Shown here: one piece after another, positions 25,144 to 33,875 of the stretch | How the letters are laid out: every line of letters begins with the position of its first letter | Position numbering within the stretch: the stretch's first letter is position 1 | Assembly: GCF_014170375.1 (NCBI RefSeq) | Contig: NZ_LZZW01000031.1 | Coordinates: 186,001-250,000, forward strand | Length of the DNA stretch: 64,000 nucleotides | From: Variovorax sp. UMC13 | GTDB taxonomy: Bacteria; Pseudomonadota; Gammaproteobacteria; Burkholderiales; Burkholderiaceae_C | Direction of reading: 5' to 3' | Program-made: the position numbers and the translations under genes | Notes under the pieces: generated by a model | What the model was told of the DNA's origin: nothing | The model's input: only the letters and a program-made list of their open reading frames with translations | Database searches by the model: none

Positions 25144-25929
25144 ATGGAGGTTCTCGCACTTTATGCAGCGCTCGGCATCGGCGCCGGGCTGCTGTCGGGA
25201 ATGCTCGGCGTGGGCGGCGGCCAGGTCGTGGTGCCGGGGCTGCTGTACCTGTTCCACCGGAAGGGCTTCGCGCCCGAGAGCGCGATGCACCTGGCGCTGG
25301 GCACCTCGCTCGCGACCATCGTCGTGACCTCGCTGTCCTCGGCCCGCGCTCACCACCGGCGGGGTTCGCTGGACCTGCGCATCGTCCGCCGGCTGCTGCC
25401 GGGCATCGTGGTCGGCGCCGTCGTGGGCGGCTTGATGTCCGGCCTGTTCTCCGCGCAGGTGCTGCGCATCGCCTTCGGCGTGTTCCTGCTGCTGCTGGCG
25501 CTGCAGATGGCGCTGTCGCTCAAGCCCGCCCCGCAGCGCAGCCTGCCGGGCGCGCCCGGCCTCGACGCCACGGCCGGCGCCATCGGCTGGACCTCGGCCA
25601 TCGTGGGCGTCGGCGGCGGCAGCATGGTCGTGCCCTTCCTGGTCTGGTGCAACGTCAACGTCAAGACGGCCGTGGGCACGGCCTCGGCCTGCGGCGTGCC
25701 ACTGGCCCTGGCCGGCACGGTCGGCTTCCTGGTCGCCGGCTGGGGCCGCGCGGACCTGCCTGCCTACAGCCTCGGCTATGTCTACGGGCCGGCCTGGCTG
25801 GCGATCTCGGCCTGCAGCCTGCTGGCGACGCCGATCGGCGCCATGGTCTCGCACCGGCTGCCGGTGGACACGCTCAAGCGCGCGTTCTCGGTGTTCCTGG
25901 CGATCGCGGGCGTTCGCATCCTGCTCTAG
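25144..25929 (+). CDS. TauE/SafE-family membrane transporter
   Basis: A 261-residue inner-membrane protein with about eight hydrophobic segments in two repeats. Each repeat begins with the family glycine motif: GMLGVGGGQVVVPGLLYL and IVGVGGGSMVVPFLVW. Members export or import sulfite, sulfoacetate or other small organosulfur anions. It is separated by 88 bases from the regulator gene and may be part of the same regulon. The substrate is not evident. Confidence 0.85.
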   Translation: MEVLALYAALGIGAGLLSGMLGVGGGQVVVPGLLYLFHRKGFAPESAMHLALGTSLATIVVTSLSSARAHHRRGSLDLRIVRRLLPGIVVGAVVGGLMSGLFSAQVLRIAFGVFLLLLALQMALSLKPAPQRSLPGAPGLDATAGAIGWTSAIVGVGGGSMVVPFLVWCNVNVKTAVGTASACGVPLALAGTVGFLVAGWGRADLPAYSLGYVYGPAWLAISACSLLATPIGAMVSHRLPVDTLKRAFSVFLAIAGVRILL

Positions 25930-25932
25930 CCG

Positions 25933-26535
25933 TCAGCGCGCGCCGTCGGCCACCGGCCGCACCGCATGGGTGGCTTCGGCCGCCTCGTTGAGGCCGATCC
26001 AGGCATTGCTGAAGTCCACGGCATAGAAGTGCTGCGCGGCCTCGCTGCCCGAGCCGGACCAGAACTTGCGCGGCGGCGTGCCGGGGAAGCGCGCGGTGTC
26101 GATGGTGGGCGTGGTGGTCTCGCCCGCACACCAGCGCGGCACGGTGACGGGCGCCTGTTCGGGACTCAGTTCGAGCGTGAACTGCTCGTCGACCAGGCCA
26201 TGGTCGCAGCGCCGCAGGGCCGCCAGTTCCACGATGCTCGGCAGCCGCCACTGGGCGATACCTTCGTGGCTCTGTGCGTTGAGCGCCTCGACGCGCGCCT
26301 GGGCGTCCATCAGGCCCAGGGCCTCGGCCTCGCCGGCGCAACGCCCGTCCTGCCAGGTCTGGCCCAGGGCGCAGCGCAGCCAGCGCAAGCCTGTTGCAGG
26401 GTCGGTGACGACGGCGGACGCCGCAGCTTTCGCCGGCGTCGGCGAAGCGGCTCGATCACAGGCAGCGAGAAGCGACATGGCCGCCAGGGTGGCGGCCATC
26501 CACAGGCCCTTGCGGGCCGCATTTGATTTCTTCAT
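25933..26535 (-). CDS. DUF1566-type lipoprotein
   Basis: A 200-residue lipoprotein. ATG 26535 starts the signal MKKSNAARKGLWMAATLAAM, ending at the lipobox LLAAC. The domain has the DUF1566 pattern, with a TGLRWLRCALGQTWQDGRC strand and IAQWRLPSIVEL (the W-R-L-P motif). The fold is related to fibrobacter/Lcl-type surface domains. Function is unknown. The upstream ATG at 26643 would delete the signal-peptide logic and was rejected. Confidence 0.75.
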   Translation of the reverse strand: MKKSNAARKGLWMAATLAAMSLLAACDRAASPTPAKAAASAVVTDPATGLRWLRCALGQTWQDGRCAGEAEALGLMDAQARVEALNAQSHEGIAQWRLPSIVELAALRRCDHGLVDEQFTLELSPEQAPVTVPRWCAGETTTPTIDTARFPGTPPRKFWSGSGSEAAQHFYAVDFSNAWIGLNEAAEATHAVRPVADGAR

Positions 26536-26673
26536 GGAAAAGTCCTGCGCTCGCTCGACCGCGTCGAGGTGCTGCGCGAAGGCGGCCACCGGTCGTCCGG
26601 CAGGCGGGGAAATGACGTGGGGGCGGCGATGGCGGGAGGGCATAAGCCCCCCACACGGGCCGAGACGAGCGCC

Positions 26674-27630
26674 TCAGTGCGTCGGCACCAGGAAGTCCTG
26701 GCTGATGCGCCACCCGAGTTCGTTCACGCGGTCGAGGAACTGCGTGAGGTAGGCATGCAGCCCGGTGGCCAGGATCTCGTCGACGCGCGCGTACTGAAGG
26801 TCGGCCAGCAGCTTGCCAGCGCGGCGCTGGGTCTCGGCGCTCTGGTCGTTCTGCACCTTGGCCAGGTTGGCCACCACCTCGGCCAGGCTGGCGTGCAGCG
26901 AGCGCGGCATGTCGGCGCGCAGGATCAGCAGTTCGGCCACGCGTTCGGGCTTGATCACGTCGCGGTAGACCTTGCGGTAGACCTCGAAGGCCGAGACGCT
27001 GCGCAGGATCGCGCTCCAGTGATAGAAGTCGTACTCCTGGTCTTCCTCGGTGGCGGTGCCGAAGAACTCACTGTTGAGCGCATGGAACTTGACGTCGACC
27101 AGCCGCGCCGTGTTGTCGGCGCGTTCGAGGAAGGTGCCCAGGCGCGAGAAGTAGAAGGCCTCGTCCTGCAACATGGTGCCCAGCGTGACGCCGCGCGAGA
27201 GGTGCGAGCGGAACTTGACCCACTCGAAGAACTGGCCCGGGTCGCGCTCGAAGTCGCCGGCGCGCAGCATGCGGTTGACCTCGAGCCAGGTGGTGTTCTG
27301 CGTTTCCCAGGCCTCGGTGGTGAGCGCGCCCCGCACCGCGCGCGCGTTCTCGCGCGCCGCCTTGAGGCAGGAGACGATCGACGACGGGTTCTCCTCGTCC
27401 TTGACCATGAACTCCATCACGTCGTTGGGCACGATCTGCTCGTACTTCTTGTCGTAGGCCGGCAGCAGTTCGCTGATCGACAGCAGGCCCTGCCAGCCGA
27501 ACTTGGCGACTTCGGCCGACTGCGGCAGCAGCGAGGTCTGGTAGTTGACGTCGAGCATGCGGGCCGTGTTCTCGGCCCGCTCGGTGTAGCGCGACATCCA
27601 GTAGAGGTGGTCGGCGGTGCGTGACAGCAT
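26674..27630 (-). CDS. Alpha-E domain protein
   Basis: A 318-residue all-helical protein of the alpha-E family. It begins MLSRTADHLYWMSRYTERAE, the family signature with conserved R-Y-x-E-R-A-E, repeated later as RLGTFLERADNTARLVD. Alpha-E proteins are partners of circularly permuted ATP-grasp ligases in predicted amide-forming systems, but no biochemical role is established. It is 20 bases downstream of the ATP-grasp gene, in one operon. The same two domains are fused in one protein at 48.5-51.2 kb. Confidence 0.88.
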   Translation of the reverse strand: MLSRTADHLYWMSRYTERAENTARMLDVNYQTSLLPQSAEVAKFGWQGLLSISELLPAYDKKYEQIVPNDVMEFMVKDEENPSSIVSCLKAARENARAVRGALTTEAWETQNTTWLEVNRMLRAGDFERDPGQFFEWVKFRSHLSRGVTLGTMLQDEAFYFSRLGTFLERADNTARLVDVKFHALNSEFFGTATEEDQEYDFYHWSAILRSVSAFEVYRKVYRDVIKPERVAELLILRADMPRSLHASLAEVVANLAKVQNDQSAETQRRAGKLLADLQYARVDEILATGLHAYLTQFLDRVNELGWRISQDFLVPTH

Positions 27631-27650
27631 GTTCGGCTTTTCCTCTGGCG

Positions 27651-29177
27651 TCAGACGATCGGGGTGGACGTTTGGGTTTGTGTTTGGCTCTGGCTCTGGG
27701 TGGGCGCCGCGGCGGGCACGCGCGGGCGCCGGTCGGCTTCGAGGATCCAGGTGTCCTTGGTGCCGCCGCCCTGCGAGGAATTGACCACCAGCGAGCCTTC
27801 CTTGAGCGCCACGCGGGTCAGGCCGCCCGGCACCATCTGCACTTCCTTGGCCGACAGCACGAAGGGCCGCAGGTCGATGTGGCGCGGCGCGATGCCGGCA
27901 TCGACGAAGGTGGGCGAGGTCGACAGGCTCAGCGTGGGCTGCGCGATGTAGCCGTCGGGCTTGGCGATCACGGCCCTCTTGAAATCCTCGATCTCGGCCT
28001 GCGTCGCGGCCGGGCCGATCAGCATGCCGTAGCCGCCCGCGCCGTGCACTTCCTTGACGACCAGGTCCTTCATGTTGTCGAGCGTGTACTGCAGCTCGTC
28101 CTTGTTGCGGCACATGTAGGTCGGCACGTTCTTGAGGATCGGCTTCTCGCCCAGGTAGAACTCGATCATCTTGGGCACGTAGGGGTAGATCGACTTGTCG
28201 TCGGCCACGCCCGTGCCCACCGCATTCGAGATCGCGACGTTGCCCGCGCGGTAGGCGCGCATCAGGCCGGCGCAGCCCAGGGTCGAGGTCGGGCGGAACA
28301 CTTCCGGGTCGAGGAAGTCGTCGTCGACGCGGCGGTAGATCACGTCGACCCGCTTCGGGCCGCGCGTGGTTCGCATGTAGACAAAGTCGTCCTTGACGAA
28401 CAGGTCCTGCCCTTCGACCAGCTCGACGCCCATCTGCTGGGCGAGGAAGGCGTGCTCGAAGTAGGCGCTGTTGTACATGCCGGGCGTGAGCACCACCACC
28501 GTGGGCTCGGCCGTGGCCGGCGGCGCGCTGGCGCGCAGCGTCTCGAGCAGCAGGTCGGGGTAATGGGCCACGGGCGCGATGCGGTTCTGCGCGAACAGGT
28601 CGGGGAACAGCCGCATCATCATCTTGCGGTTTTCCAGCATGTAGCTCACGCCGCTGGGCACCCGCAGGTTGTCCTCGAGCACGTAGTACTCGCCGTTGCC
28701 GTCGGCATCGGGCGCGCGCACGATGTCGATGCCGGAGATGTTCGAGTAGACGTTGTTGGGCACGGTCACGCCCATCATCTCGGGCCGGAACTGCGCGTTG
28801 TCGCGGATCTGCTCGATCGGCACGATGCCGGCCTTGATGATCTCCTGGTCGTGGTAGACGTCGTAGATGAAGCGGTTGAGCGCGGTCACGCGCTGGACCA
28901 GGCCGCGCTCCATGCTCTCCCACTCGTGCGCGGGAATGATCCGCGGCAACAGGTCGAAGGGAATCAGGCGCTCGGTGCCGGCACCGTCCTCGTCCTTGGC
29001 GCCATACACCGCGAAGGTGATGCCGACACGGCGAAAGATCATCTCGGCCTCCTCGCGCCGGGATCGCATCAGTTCGCCGGGCTGTTTGGCCAGCCATTGG
29101 TCGTAGCGCTTGTAATGACCCCGGATCGCAGCGCCCGCATAGGGCAGCTGCTCGTACATCTCATCGAATTTGTGCAT
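27651..29177 (-). CDS. Circularly permuted ATP-grasp type 2 protein
   Basis: A 508-residue predicted ATP-dependent carboxylate-amine ligase. Recognisable segments include LPRIIPAHEWESMERG, DNLRVPSGVSYMLENR, LTPGMYNSAYFEHAFLAQQ, VVKEVHGAGGYGMLIGP and RHIDLRPFVL, all typical of the family. ATG 29177 is chosen because AAGGAG precedes it by about 12 bases; the ATG eight codons upstream has none. The last residues form a low-complexity Gln/Thr/Ser tail (PTQSQSQTQTQTS). It is first in an operon with the alpha-E gene; no transglutaminase gene adjoins it here. Confidence 0.88.
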   Translation of the reverse strand: MHKFDEMYEQLPYAGAAIRGHYKRYDQWLAKQPGELMRSRREEAEMIFRRVGITFAVYGAKDEDGAGTERLIPFDLLPRIIPAHEWESMERGLVQRVTALNRFIYDVYHDQEIIKAGIVPIEQIRDNAQFRPEMMGVTVPNNVYSNISGIDIVRAPDADGNGEYYVLEDNLRVPSGVSYMLENRKMMMRLFPDLFAQNRIAPVAHYPDLLLETLRASAPPATAEPTVVVLTPGMYNSAYFEHAFLAQQMGVELVEGQDLFVKDDFVYMRTTRGPKRVDVIYRRVDDDFLDPEVFRPTSTLGCAGLMRAYRAGNVAISNAVGTGVADDKSIYPYVPKMIEFYLGEKPILKNVPTYMCRNKDELQYTLDNMKDLVVKEVHGAGGYGMLIGPAATQAEIEDFKRAVIAKPDGYIAQPTLSLSTSPTFVDAGIAPRHIDLRPFVLSAKEVQMVPGGLTRVALKEGSLVVNSSQGGGTKDTWILEADRRPRVPAAAPTQSQSQTQTQTSTPIV

Positions 29178-29344
29178 GGAACGACCAATCTCCTTCGACA
29201 TAGCTTAGCAAGTTCAAGGCCAAGCTTTGGGCGATCTTTGCACAAGTGCGACTCATGGGCTTTGAACGCCGTTGCCGGCACGCCGTGCCGATGCCGCGGC
29301 CCCCTGCACGCCGTACCGGACGCGCCAGCGCGCGGCGCTCGACC

Positions 29345-30256
29345 TCAGTCCCGCGCGCGGCGCATGCCCGACGGCAGCGGCTGAGCCTGCAGGCAGGCGA
29401 TCAGGCATTGGGCGGTGGGCGTAAGGCGGGCGTCGCGCAGGGTCACGATGCTGATCTGCACCGACGGAATGGCCTCGCGCAGCTTGAGCGCCACGACGCC
29501 GCGCGGCGAGAACTCCTGCGCGATCAAGGCCCCCGACAGCAGGGCCAGTGCGTCCATGCGCGTCAGCAGGTGCAAGGCGATGGCGAAGGACTCGCACTCC
29601 AGCATGCGGACGGGCGCCGGCTGCCCGTGCGAGGCGAACAGCTGGGCCACGAAATCCTGGTCCGGGGCATAGCCGGGCGCCACCCAGAGCTGTTCGTTCA
29701 GTTCGCGGATGGAGCGCGCCGAGGCACAGGGATGCTGCTTCCGCGCCGCCACCGTGAGCGACATCTCGAACAGGGGCTGTTGGCGAAACGCCGTGCCCAG
29801 CTTGCGCGACAGGGTGTTGGCCACCATGAAGTCGAGCGTGCCGTTCTGGAGCTTGCGCAACGCCACCGGCACCGGGTCTTCGTTGATGCTGATGCGCGCT
29901 CTGGGCATCTGCTGCTGGAAGCTCTCGAGCGCGCCCGGCAGCACGGTCAGCCCCACGGAGGAGGTCAGCGCGACCGCCACGTGGCCGTTCGCGCCTTCCT
30001 TCATGAACATCAGCTCTTCGCGGGTGCGGCGCATGTCCTCCATCAGCAGGCTGGCCCGCACCTGGAAGGCCTGGCCCGCCTCGGTGAGTTCCACCCCGGC
30101 GATGCTGCGCCGCAGGAGCGGCACGTCCAGGTCGCGCTCGAGTTCGCGCATGGTCCGCGTGACCGCGGGCTGGGACACGAACAGGGCCCGCGCAGCGGCA
30201 TGGATGCTGCGGTGTTCCGCCACGGCCAGGAAGGTGCGCAGGTGTTGGGGCTTCAT
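29345..30256 (-). CDS. LysR-family transcriptional regulator
   Basis: A 303-residue LysR regulator. The winged helix-turn-helix is at the N-terminus (LRTFLAVAEHRSIHAAARAL, then VSQPAVTRTMRELE) and a substrate-binding effector domain follows. ATG 30256 is the family start; frames open upstream are antisense to the neighbour. It is divergent from the Bug receptor/DUF2817/kynureninase genes, and a perfect palindrome lies between, so it probably controls them in response to a catabolic intermediate. Confidence 0.88.
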   Translation of the reverse strand: MKPQHLRTFLAVAEHRSIHAAARALFVSQPAVTRTMRELERDLDVPLLRRSIAGVELTEAGQAFQVRASLLMEDMRRTREELMFMKEGANGHVAVALTSSVGLTVLPGALESFQQQMPRARISINEDPVPVALRKLQNGTLDFMVANTLSRKLGTAFRQQPLFEMSLTVAARKQHPCASARSIRELNEQLWVAPGYAPDQDFVAQLFASHGQPAPVRMLECESFAIALHLLTRMDALALLSGALIAQEFSPRGVVALKLREAIPSVQISIVTLRDARLTPTAQCLIACLQAQPLPSGMRRARD

Positions 30257-30287
30257 GGAGGTCCGTTCGGGGTGATAACGAAAGCTG

Positions 30288-30304
30288 ATCTTTGGCGCAA
30301 AGAT
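30288..30304. promoter_or_regulatory. Perfect inverted repeat, candidate LysR operator
   Basis: ATCTTTG-GCG-CAAAGAT (7-bp arms, 3-bp centre) lies 31 bases upstream of the LysR start and 72 bases before the Bug receptor start. The position and dyad form fit the recognition site of the divergent LysR regulator. Confidence 0.6.
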
Positions 30305-30376
30305 TTTGTCTTTTCCGAATCGGCGGAGCTTTATAGCATCGGCCGGCCCCACCCCTGAACTCCCGAAAGAACGCCC

Positions 30377-31378
30377 GTGAAACTCACACAGATGCTCCCG
30401 GTCTGGCTGGCTGCCCTGCTGATCGCCGCCGGTGCCGTGCCTGCCGCCGCCGACCCCTACCCCACGAAGCCCGTGAACCTGATGGTCCCCTACCCCGCGG
30501 GCGGGTCCTCCGACGTGATCGCGCGGGTGATCCACACGCCGCTGTCCAGGCTCCTGGGGCAGCCGGTCCTGGTCGAGAACCTCGGGGGTGCCGGGGGCGC
30601 GATCGGCGCGCAGAAAGTGCTCAACGCGCCGGCCGACGGCTACTACCTGTTCCAGGGTTCGTCCAACGAGACCATCCTGGTGCCGCTGGCGAATGCGGCC
30701 ATCAGGTACAAGAGCGACGACTTCCGGCTGATCCAGATGATCGGCGTGGCGCCGATGGTGCTGATGGCACGCAAGGACCTGCCCGCCAACACCATGGACG
30801 AGCTGATCGCGCTGGCGCGAAGCGCCTCGGCCCAGCGCAAGCCCCTGACCTTCGGCAGCGTGGGCTACGGGTCGCTCTATCACATGCTGGGCGAACATCT
30901 GGCCGAACGCCTGGGCGTCACGATGACCCATGTGCCGTACAAGGGGGGCGCCCCGCTGATGCAGGACCTGGGCGCCGGCACCATCGACTTCATGCTGGCG
31001 CCGATCCAGCAGCAGCTCATCGGCATGACCGAGTCGGGCCGGCTGAAGATCATCGGCACCCTGTCGCCGGCGGGCAAGACCCAGGTGGCGATGCTCAGGA
31101 ACTTTCCCAGCGTGAACGAGAGCAAGGGCCTCAACGACTTCAGCTTCGACCTGTGGCACGGCTACTTCGTGCGCAAGGACACGCCGGAGGACGTGGTGCA
31201 GCGCCTGCACGCGGCGCTGCACACCGTGCTGGCCGACCCGGCGGTGCGCAGCCAGCTGGAGACACAGGGCCTGATGGTGGCCCCGCTCACCACATTGGCC
31301 GAAGCCTCGCGCGGCTATGGCGCCGAGACCATGCGGCTGCGGGCGATCGCCAGCGCGATCAAGCTCGAGGCGAAATAG
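30377..31378 (+). CDS. Bug/TctC-type periplasmic receptor
   Basis: A 333-residue tripartite tricarboxylate-type binding protein. A signal peptide ends near VPAAA-DPYP, followed by the standard YPTKPVNLMVPYPAGGSSDV and LVENLGGAGGAIGAQ. The VTMTHVPYKGGAPLMQDL segment is the usual ligand-lid region. No TctA/TctB membrane genes are nearby, as is common for these greatly expanded receptors in Comamonadaceae. With the hydrolase and kynureninase downstream, it may bind an aromatic or amino-acid derivative. Confidence 0.88.
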   Translation: MKLTQMLPVWLAALLIAAGAVPAAADPYPTKPVNLMVPYPAGGSSDVIARVIHTPLSRLLGQPVLVENLGGAGGAIGAQKVLNAPADGYYLFQGSSNETILVPLANAAIRYKSDDFRLIQMIGVAPMVLMARKDLPANTMDELIALARSASAQRKPLTFGSVGYGSLYHMLGEHLAERLGVTMTHVPYKGGAPLMQDLGAGTIDFMLAPIQQQLIGMTESGRLKIIGTLSPAGKTQVAMLRNFPSVNESKGLNDFSFDLWHGYFVRKDTPEDVVQRLHAALHTVLADPAVRSQLETQGLMVAPLTTLAEASRGYGAETMRLRAIASAIKLEAK

Positions 31379-31379
31379 C

Positions 31380-32495
31380 ATGGCCGCATCGCTTGCCATC
31401 CCGGCACTGCTGGCGCACTGCTTTTCCGCGAGCTACGCCCAGGCGCGCGAGCGCTTCCTGGCCGCGGCGCAGGCCGCCGGGGCCGAGCTGCAGTCCTTCG
31501 GGCTCGAGGTCCCGGGCGCGCAAGGGGAAGCGCTGGCCACCGACGTGGCGCTGATCCGGCCCGCGGGCGCGCGCTCGGTGCTGATCGTCAGCTCGGCGAC
31601 GCACGGCATCGAAGGCTTCTGCGGATCGGCCTGCCAGCTGGCGCTGCTGGCCGACGCGGGACTGCTCGCACAGGCCGCGCGGACCGGCGTCGCCCTGCTG
31701 CTGGTCCATGCGGTGAACCCCTATGGCTTCTCGTGGACCAGCCGGACCAACGAGGACAACGTCGACCTGAACCGCAACGCCCAGGACTTCGCGGCCGCAC
31801 TGCCGGCCAACCCCGACTATGCGGCCTTGCATCCGCTGCTCGTGCCGGCTGTGTGGCCGCCGGACGATGCCAACCGCCGCGCCATCGCCGACCACATCGC
31901 ACGCCACGGCAGCACGCACTACCGCGACGCGGTCTCCAAGGGACAGTACACCCACCCCGACGGTCTGTTCTTCGGCGGCAGCGCGCACAGCGCATCGCTG
32001 CGCACGCTGGCGCATGTGCTGCGCACGCAGGCCGCCGATTTCGCCGACATCGGCTGGATCGACATCCACACCGGGCTCGGGCCCTGCGGGCATGGCGAAA
32101 AGATTTTTGCCGGACGGCGCGATGCCGACGAGATCGCGCGCGCGAAGCAGTGGTGGGGCAACGACATCGCGGTGCCGTTCGCAGGCCCCTCCACCTCGGC
32201 CGATATCACCGGCCACCTGGCCTCGACGATCTACCGTGCCTGCCCCGGCGCCCGGCGCACGCTGATGGCGCTGGAGTTCGGCACGGTGCCGTTCGAGGAG
32301 ATGGTGGATGCCCTGCGGGGCGAGGCGTGGCTGCGCCTGCACCCGGAGGCGCCGCAGGATCTGGCGCTGCGCATCCGCGGCACCTTGCGCGATGCCTTCT
32401 GTGGCGACACCGCCGCATGGCAGGGCATGGTCCTGGGCCAGAGCCGGCTCGCCATCCTGCAGGCGCTGCTCGGCCTGGCCTCGGCGCCCGCCTGA
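31380..32495 (+). CDS. DUF2817 / M14-like zinc hydrolase
   Basis: A 371-residue cytoplasmic protein of the DUF2817 family, related to M14 carboxypeptidases. Putative zinc ligands are H75 and E78 in THGIEG and H230 in DIHTGLG. A DLNRN segment resembles the substrate-binding Asn-Arg, and LEFGT near the C-terminus holds the likely catalytic glutamate. It starts one base after the Bug receptor stop codon, so they are coupled. Its position before kynureninase suggests it removes an acyl or amino-acyl group from the imported compound. This is inference. Confidence 0.78.
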   Translation: MAASLAIPALLAHCFSASYAQARERFLAAAQAAGAELQSFGLEVPGAQGEALATDVALIRPAGARSVLIVSSATHGIEGFCGSACQLALLADAGLLAQAARTGVALLLVHAVNPYGFSWTSRTNEDNVDLNRNAQDFAAALPANPDYAALHPLLVPAVWPPDDANRRAIADHIARHGSTHYRDAVSKGQYTHPDGLFFGGSAHSASLRTLAHVLRTQAADFADIGWIDIHTGLGPCGHGEKIFAGRRDADEIARAKQWWGNDIAVPFAGPSTSADITGHLASTIYRACPGARRTLMALEFGTVPFEEMVDALRGEAWLRLHPEAPQDLALRIRGTLRDAFCGDTAAWQGMVLGQSRLAILQALLGLASAPA

Positions 32496-32534
32496 ACTCC
32501 GCACGATCTCCCCCCCCCTTTCATCCGGATCACC

Positions 32535-33830
32535 ATGAACCTCGACGACTGCCGCGCCCTCGACCGCGCCGACCCGCTGCGCGACCTGCGCGCCCAATTC
32601 ACGCTGCCCGCCGACGTGATCTACCTCGACGGCAACTCGCTGGGCGTGCTGCCCGCGGCCGCCCCCGCGCGCATCGCGGCCGTGGTGGCCGAGGAATGGG
32701 GCCAGGGCCTGATCCGCTCCTGGAACAGCGCCAGTTGGTTCGACCTGCCACAGCGCCTGGGCGACAAGCTGGCCCGGCTGATCGGCGCCGCGCCCGGCGA
32801 GGTGGTGTGCACCGACAGCACCTCCATCAACCTCTACAAGGTGCTGTTCGCCGCCACGAGCCAGGTGCTCGAATACGGCGACGACGCGCGCCGCACCGTG
32901 GTCAGCGAACGCAGCAACTTCCCGACCGACCTCTACATCGCCGAGTCGCTGTGCCGCGAACGCGGCTTCACGCTGCGGCTGATCGACAGCGTCGACGCGC
33001 TGCCCACCGCGCTCACGGCCGAGGTCGCGGTGCTGATGCTCACGCACGTCAACTACCGCACCGGCGCGATGCACGACATGAAGGCCGTCACGGCCGCCGC
33101 GCATGCGGTGGGCGCGCTCACCGTCTGGGACTTAGCGCACAGCGCGGGCGCCGTGCCGGTCGCGCTCAACGACAGCGATGCCGACTACGCCATCGGCTGC
33201 GGCTACAAGTACTTGAACGGCGGCCCGGGCGCGCCGGCCTTCGTGTGGGTCCACACGCGGCATGCGGGCCGCTTCGAGCAGCCGCTGTCGGGTTGGTGGG
33301 GCCATGCCGCGCCCTTCGAATTCACGCCCCACTACCGGCCCGCGCCGGGCGTGGGCCGCTACCTGTGCGGCACGCAGCCCATCGTCAGCCTGTCGGCGCT
33401 CGAGTGCGGCCTCGACACCGTGCTGGCCGCCGAAGCCTTCGACGGCGAGGCGGGCGCGATGTCGGCGCTGCGCACCAAGTCGCTGGCGCTCACCGATGCC
33501 TTCATCGCGCTGGTCGAGGCGCGCTGCCCCGGCCGCTTCACGCTGGTCACGCCGCGCGACCACGCGCAACGCGGCTCGCAGGTCTGCCTGGCGCTGCAGG
33601 ATGCGGCCAGCGCCAGCGCCTATGCGATCGTGCAGGCCCTGATCGCGCGCGGCGTGATCGGCGACTTCCGCGCCGGCGACGCCCAGGTGCCCGACATCCT
33701 GCGCTTCGGCTTCACGCCGCTGTACCTGCGCTTCGAGGACGTGTGGCAGTCGGTCGAGCACCTGGTGCAGGTGCTCGAGTCCGAGGAATGGAAACGCCCC
33801 GAGTTCAACCGGAAGAACGCGGTGACCTGA
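32535..33830 (+). CDS. kynU: Kynureninase
   Basis: A 431-residue PLP enzyme that cleaves kynurenine to anthranilate and alanine. Motifs include YLDGNSLGVLP at the start, VWDLAHSAGA, the PLP lysine K225 in GCGYKYLNGGPG, and FVWVHTRH. The length matches KynU. Usual partners kynA and kynB are absent; the gene instead follows a Bug receptor and a DUF2817 hydrolase, so it may act on kynurenine released from another compound. It converges with the acyl-CoA operon. Confidence 0.92.
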   Translation: MNLDDCRALDRADPLRDLRAQFTLPADVIYLDGNSLGVLPAAAPARIAAVVAEEWGQGLIRSWNSASWFDLPQRLGDKLARLIGAAPGEVVCTDSTSINLYKVLFAATSQVLEYGDDARRTVVSERSNFPTDLYIAESLCRERGFTLRLIDSVDALPTALTAEVAVLMLTHVNYRTGAMHDMKAVTAAAHAVGALTVWDLAHSAGAVPVALNDSDADYAIGCGYKYLNGGPGAPAFVWVHTRHAGRFEQPLSGWWGHAAPFEFTPHYRPAPGVGRYLCGTQPIVSLSALECGLDTVLAAEAFDGEAGAMSALRTKSLALTDAFIALVEARCPGRFTLVTPRDHAQRGSQVCLALQDAASASAYAIVQALIARGVIGDFRAGDAQVPDILRFGFTPLYLRFEDVWQSVEHLVQVLESEEWKRPEFNRKNAVT

Positions 33831-33875
33831 GCGCGCCTCGCGGCATGCTCGCGCTCGCGCCCCCCGCGTCCGAGA

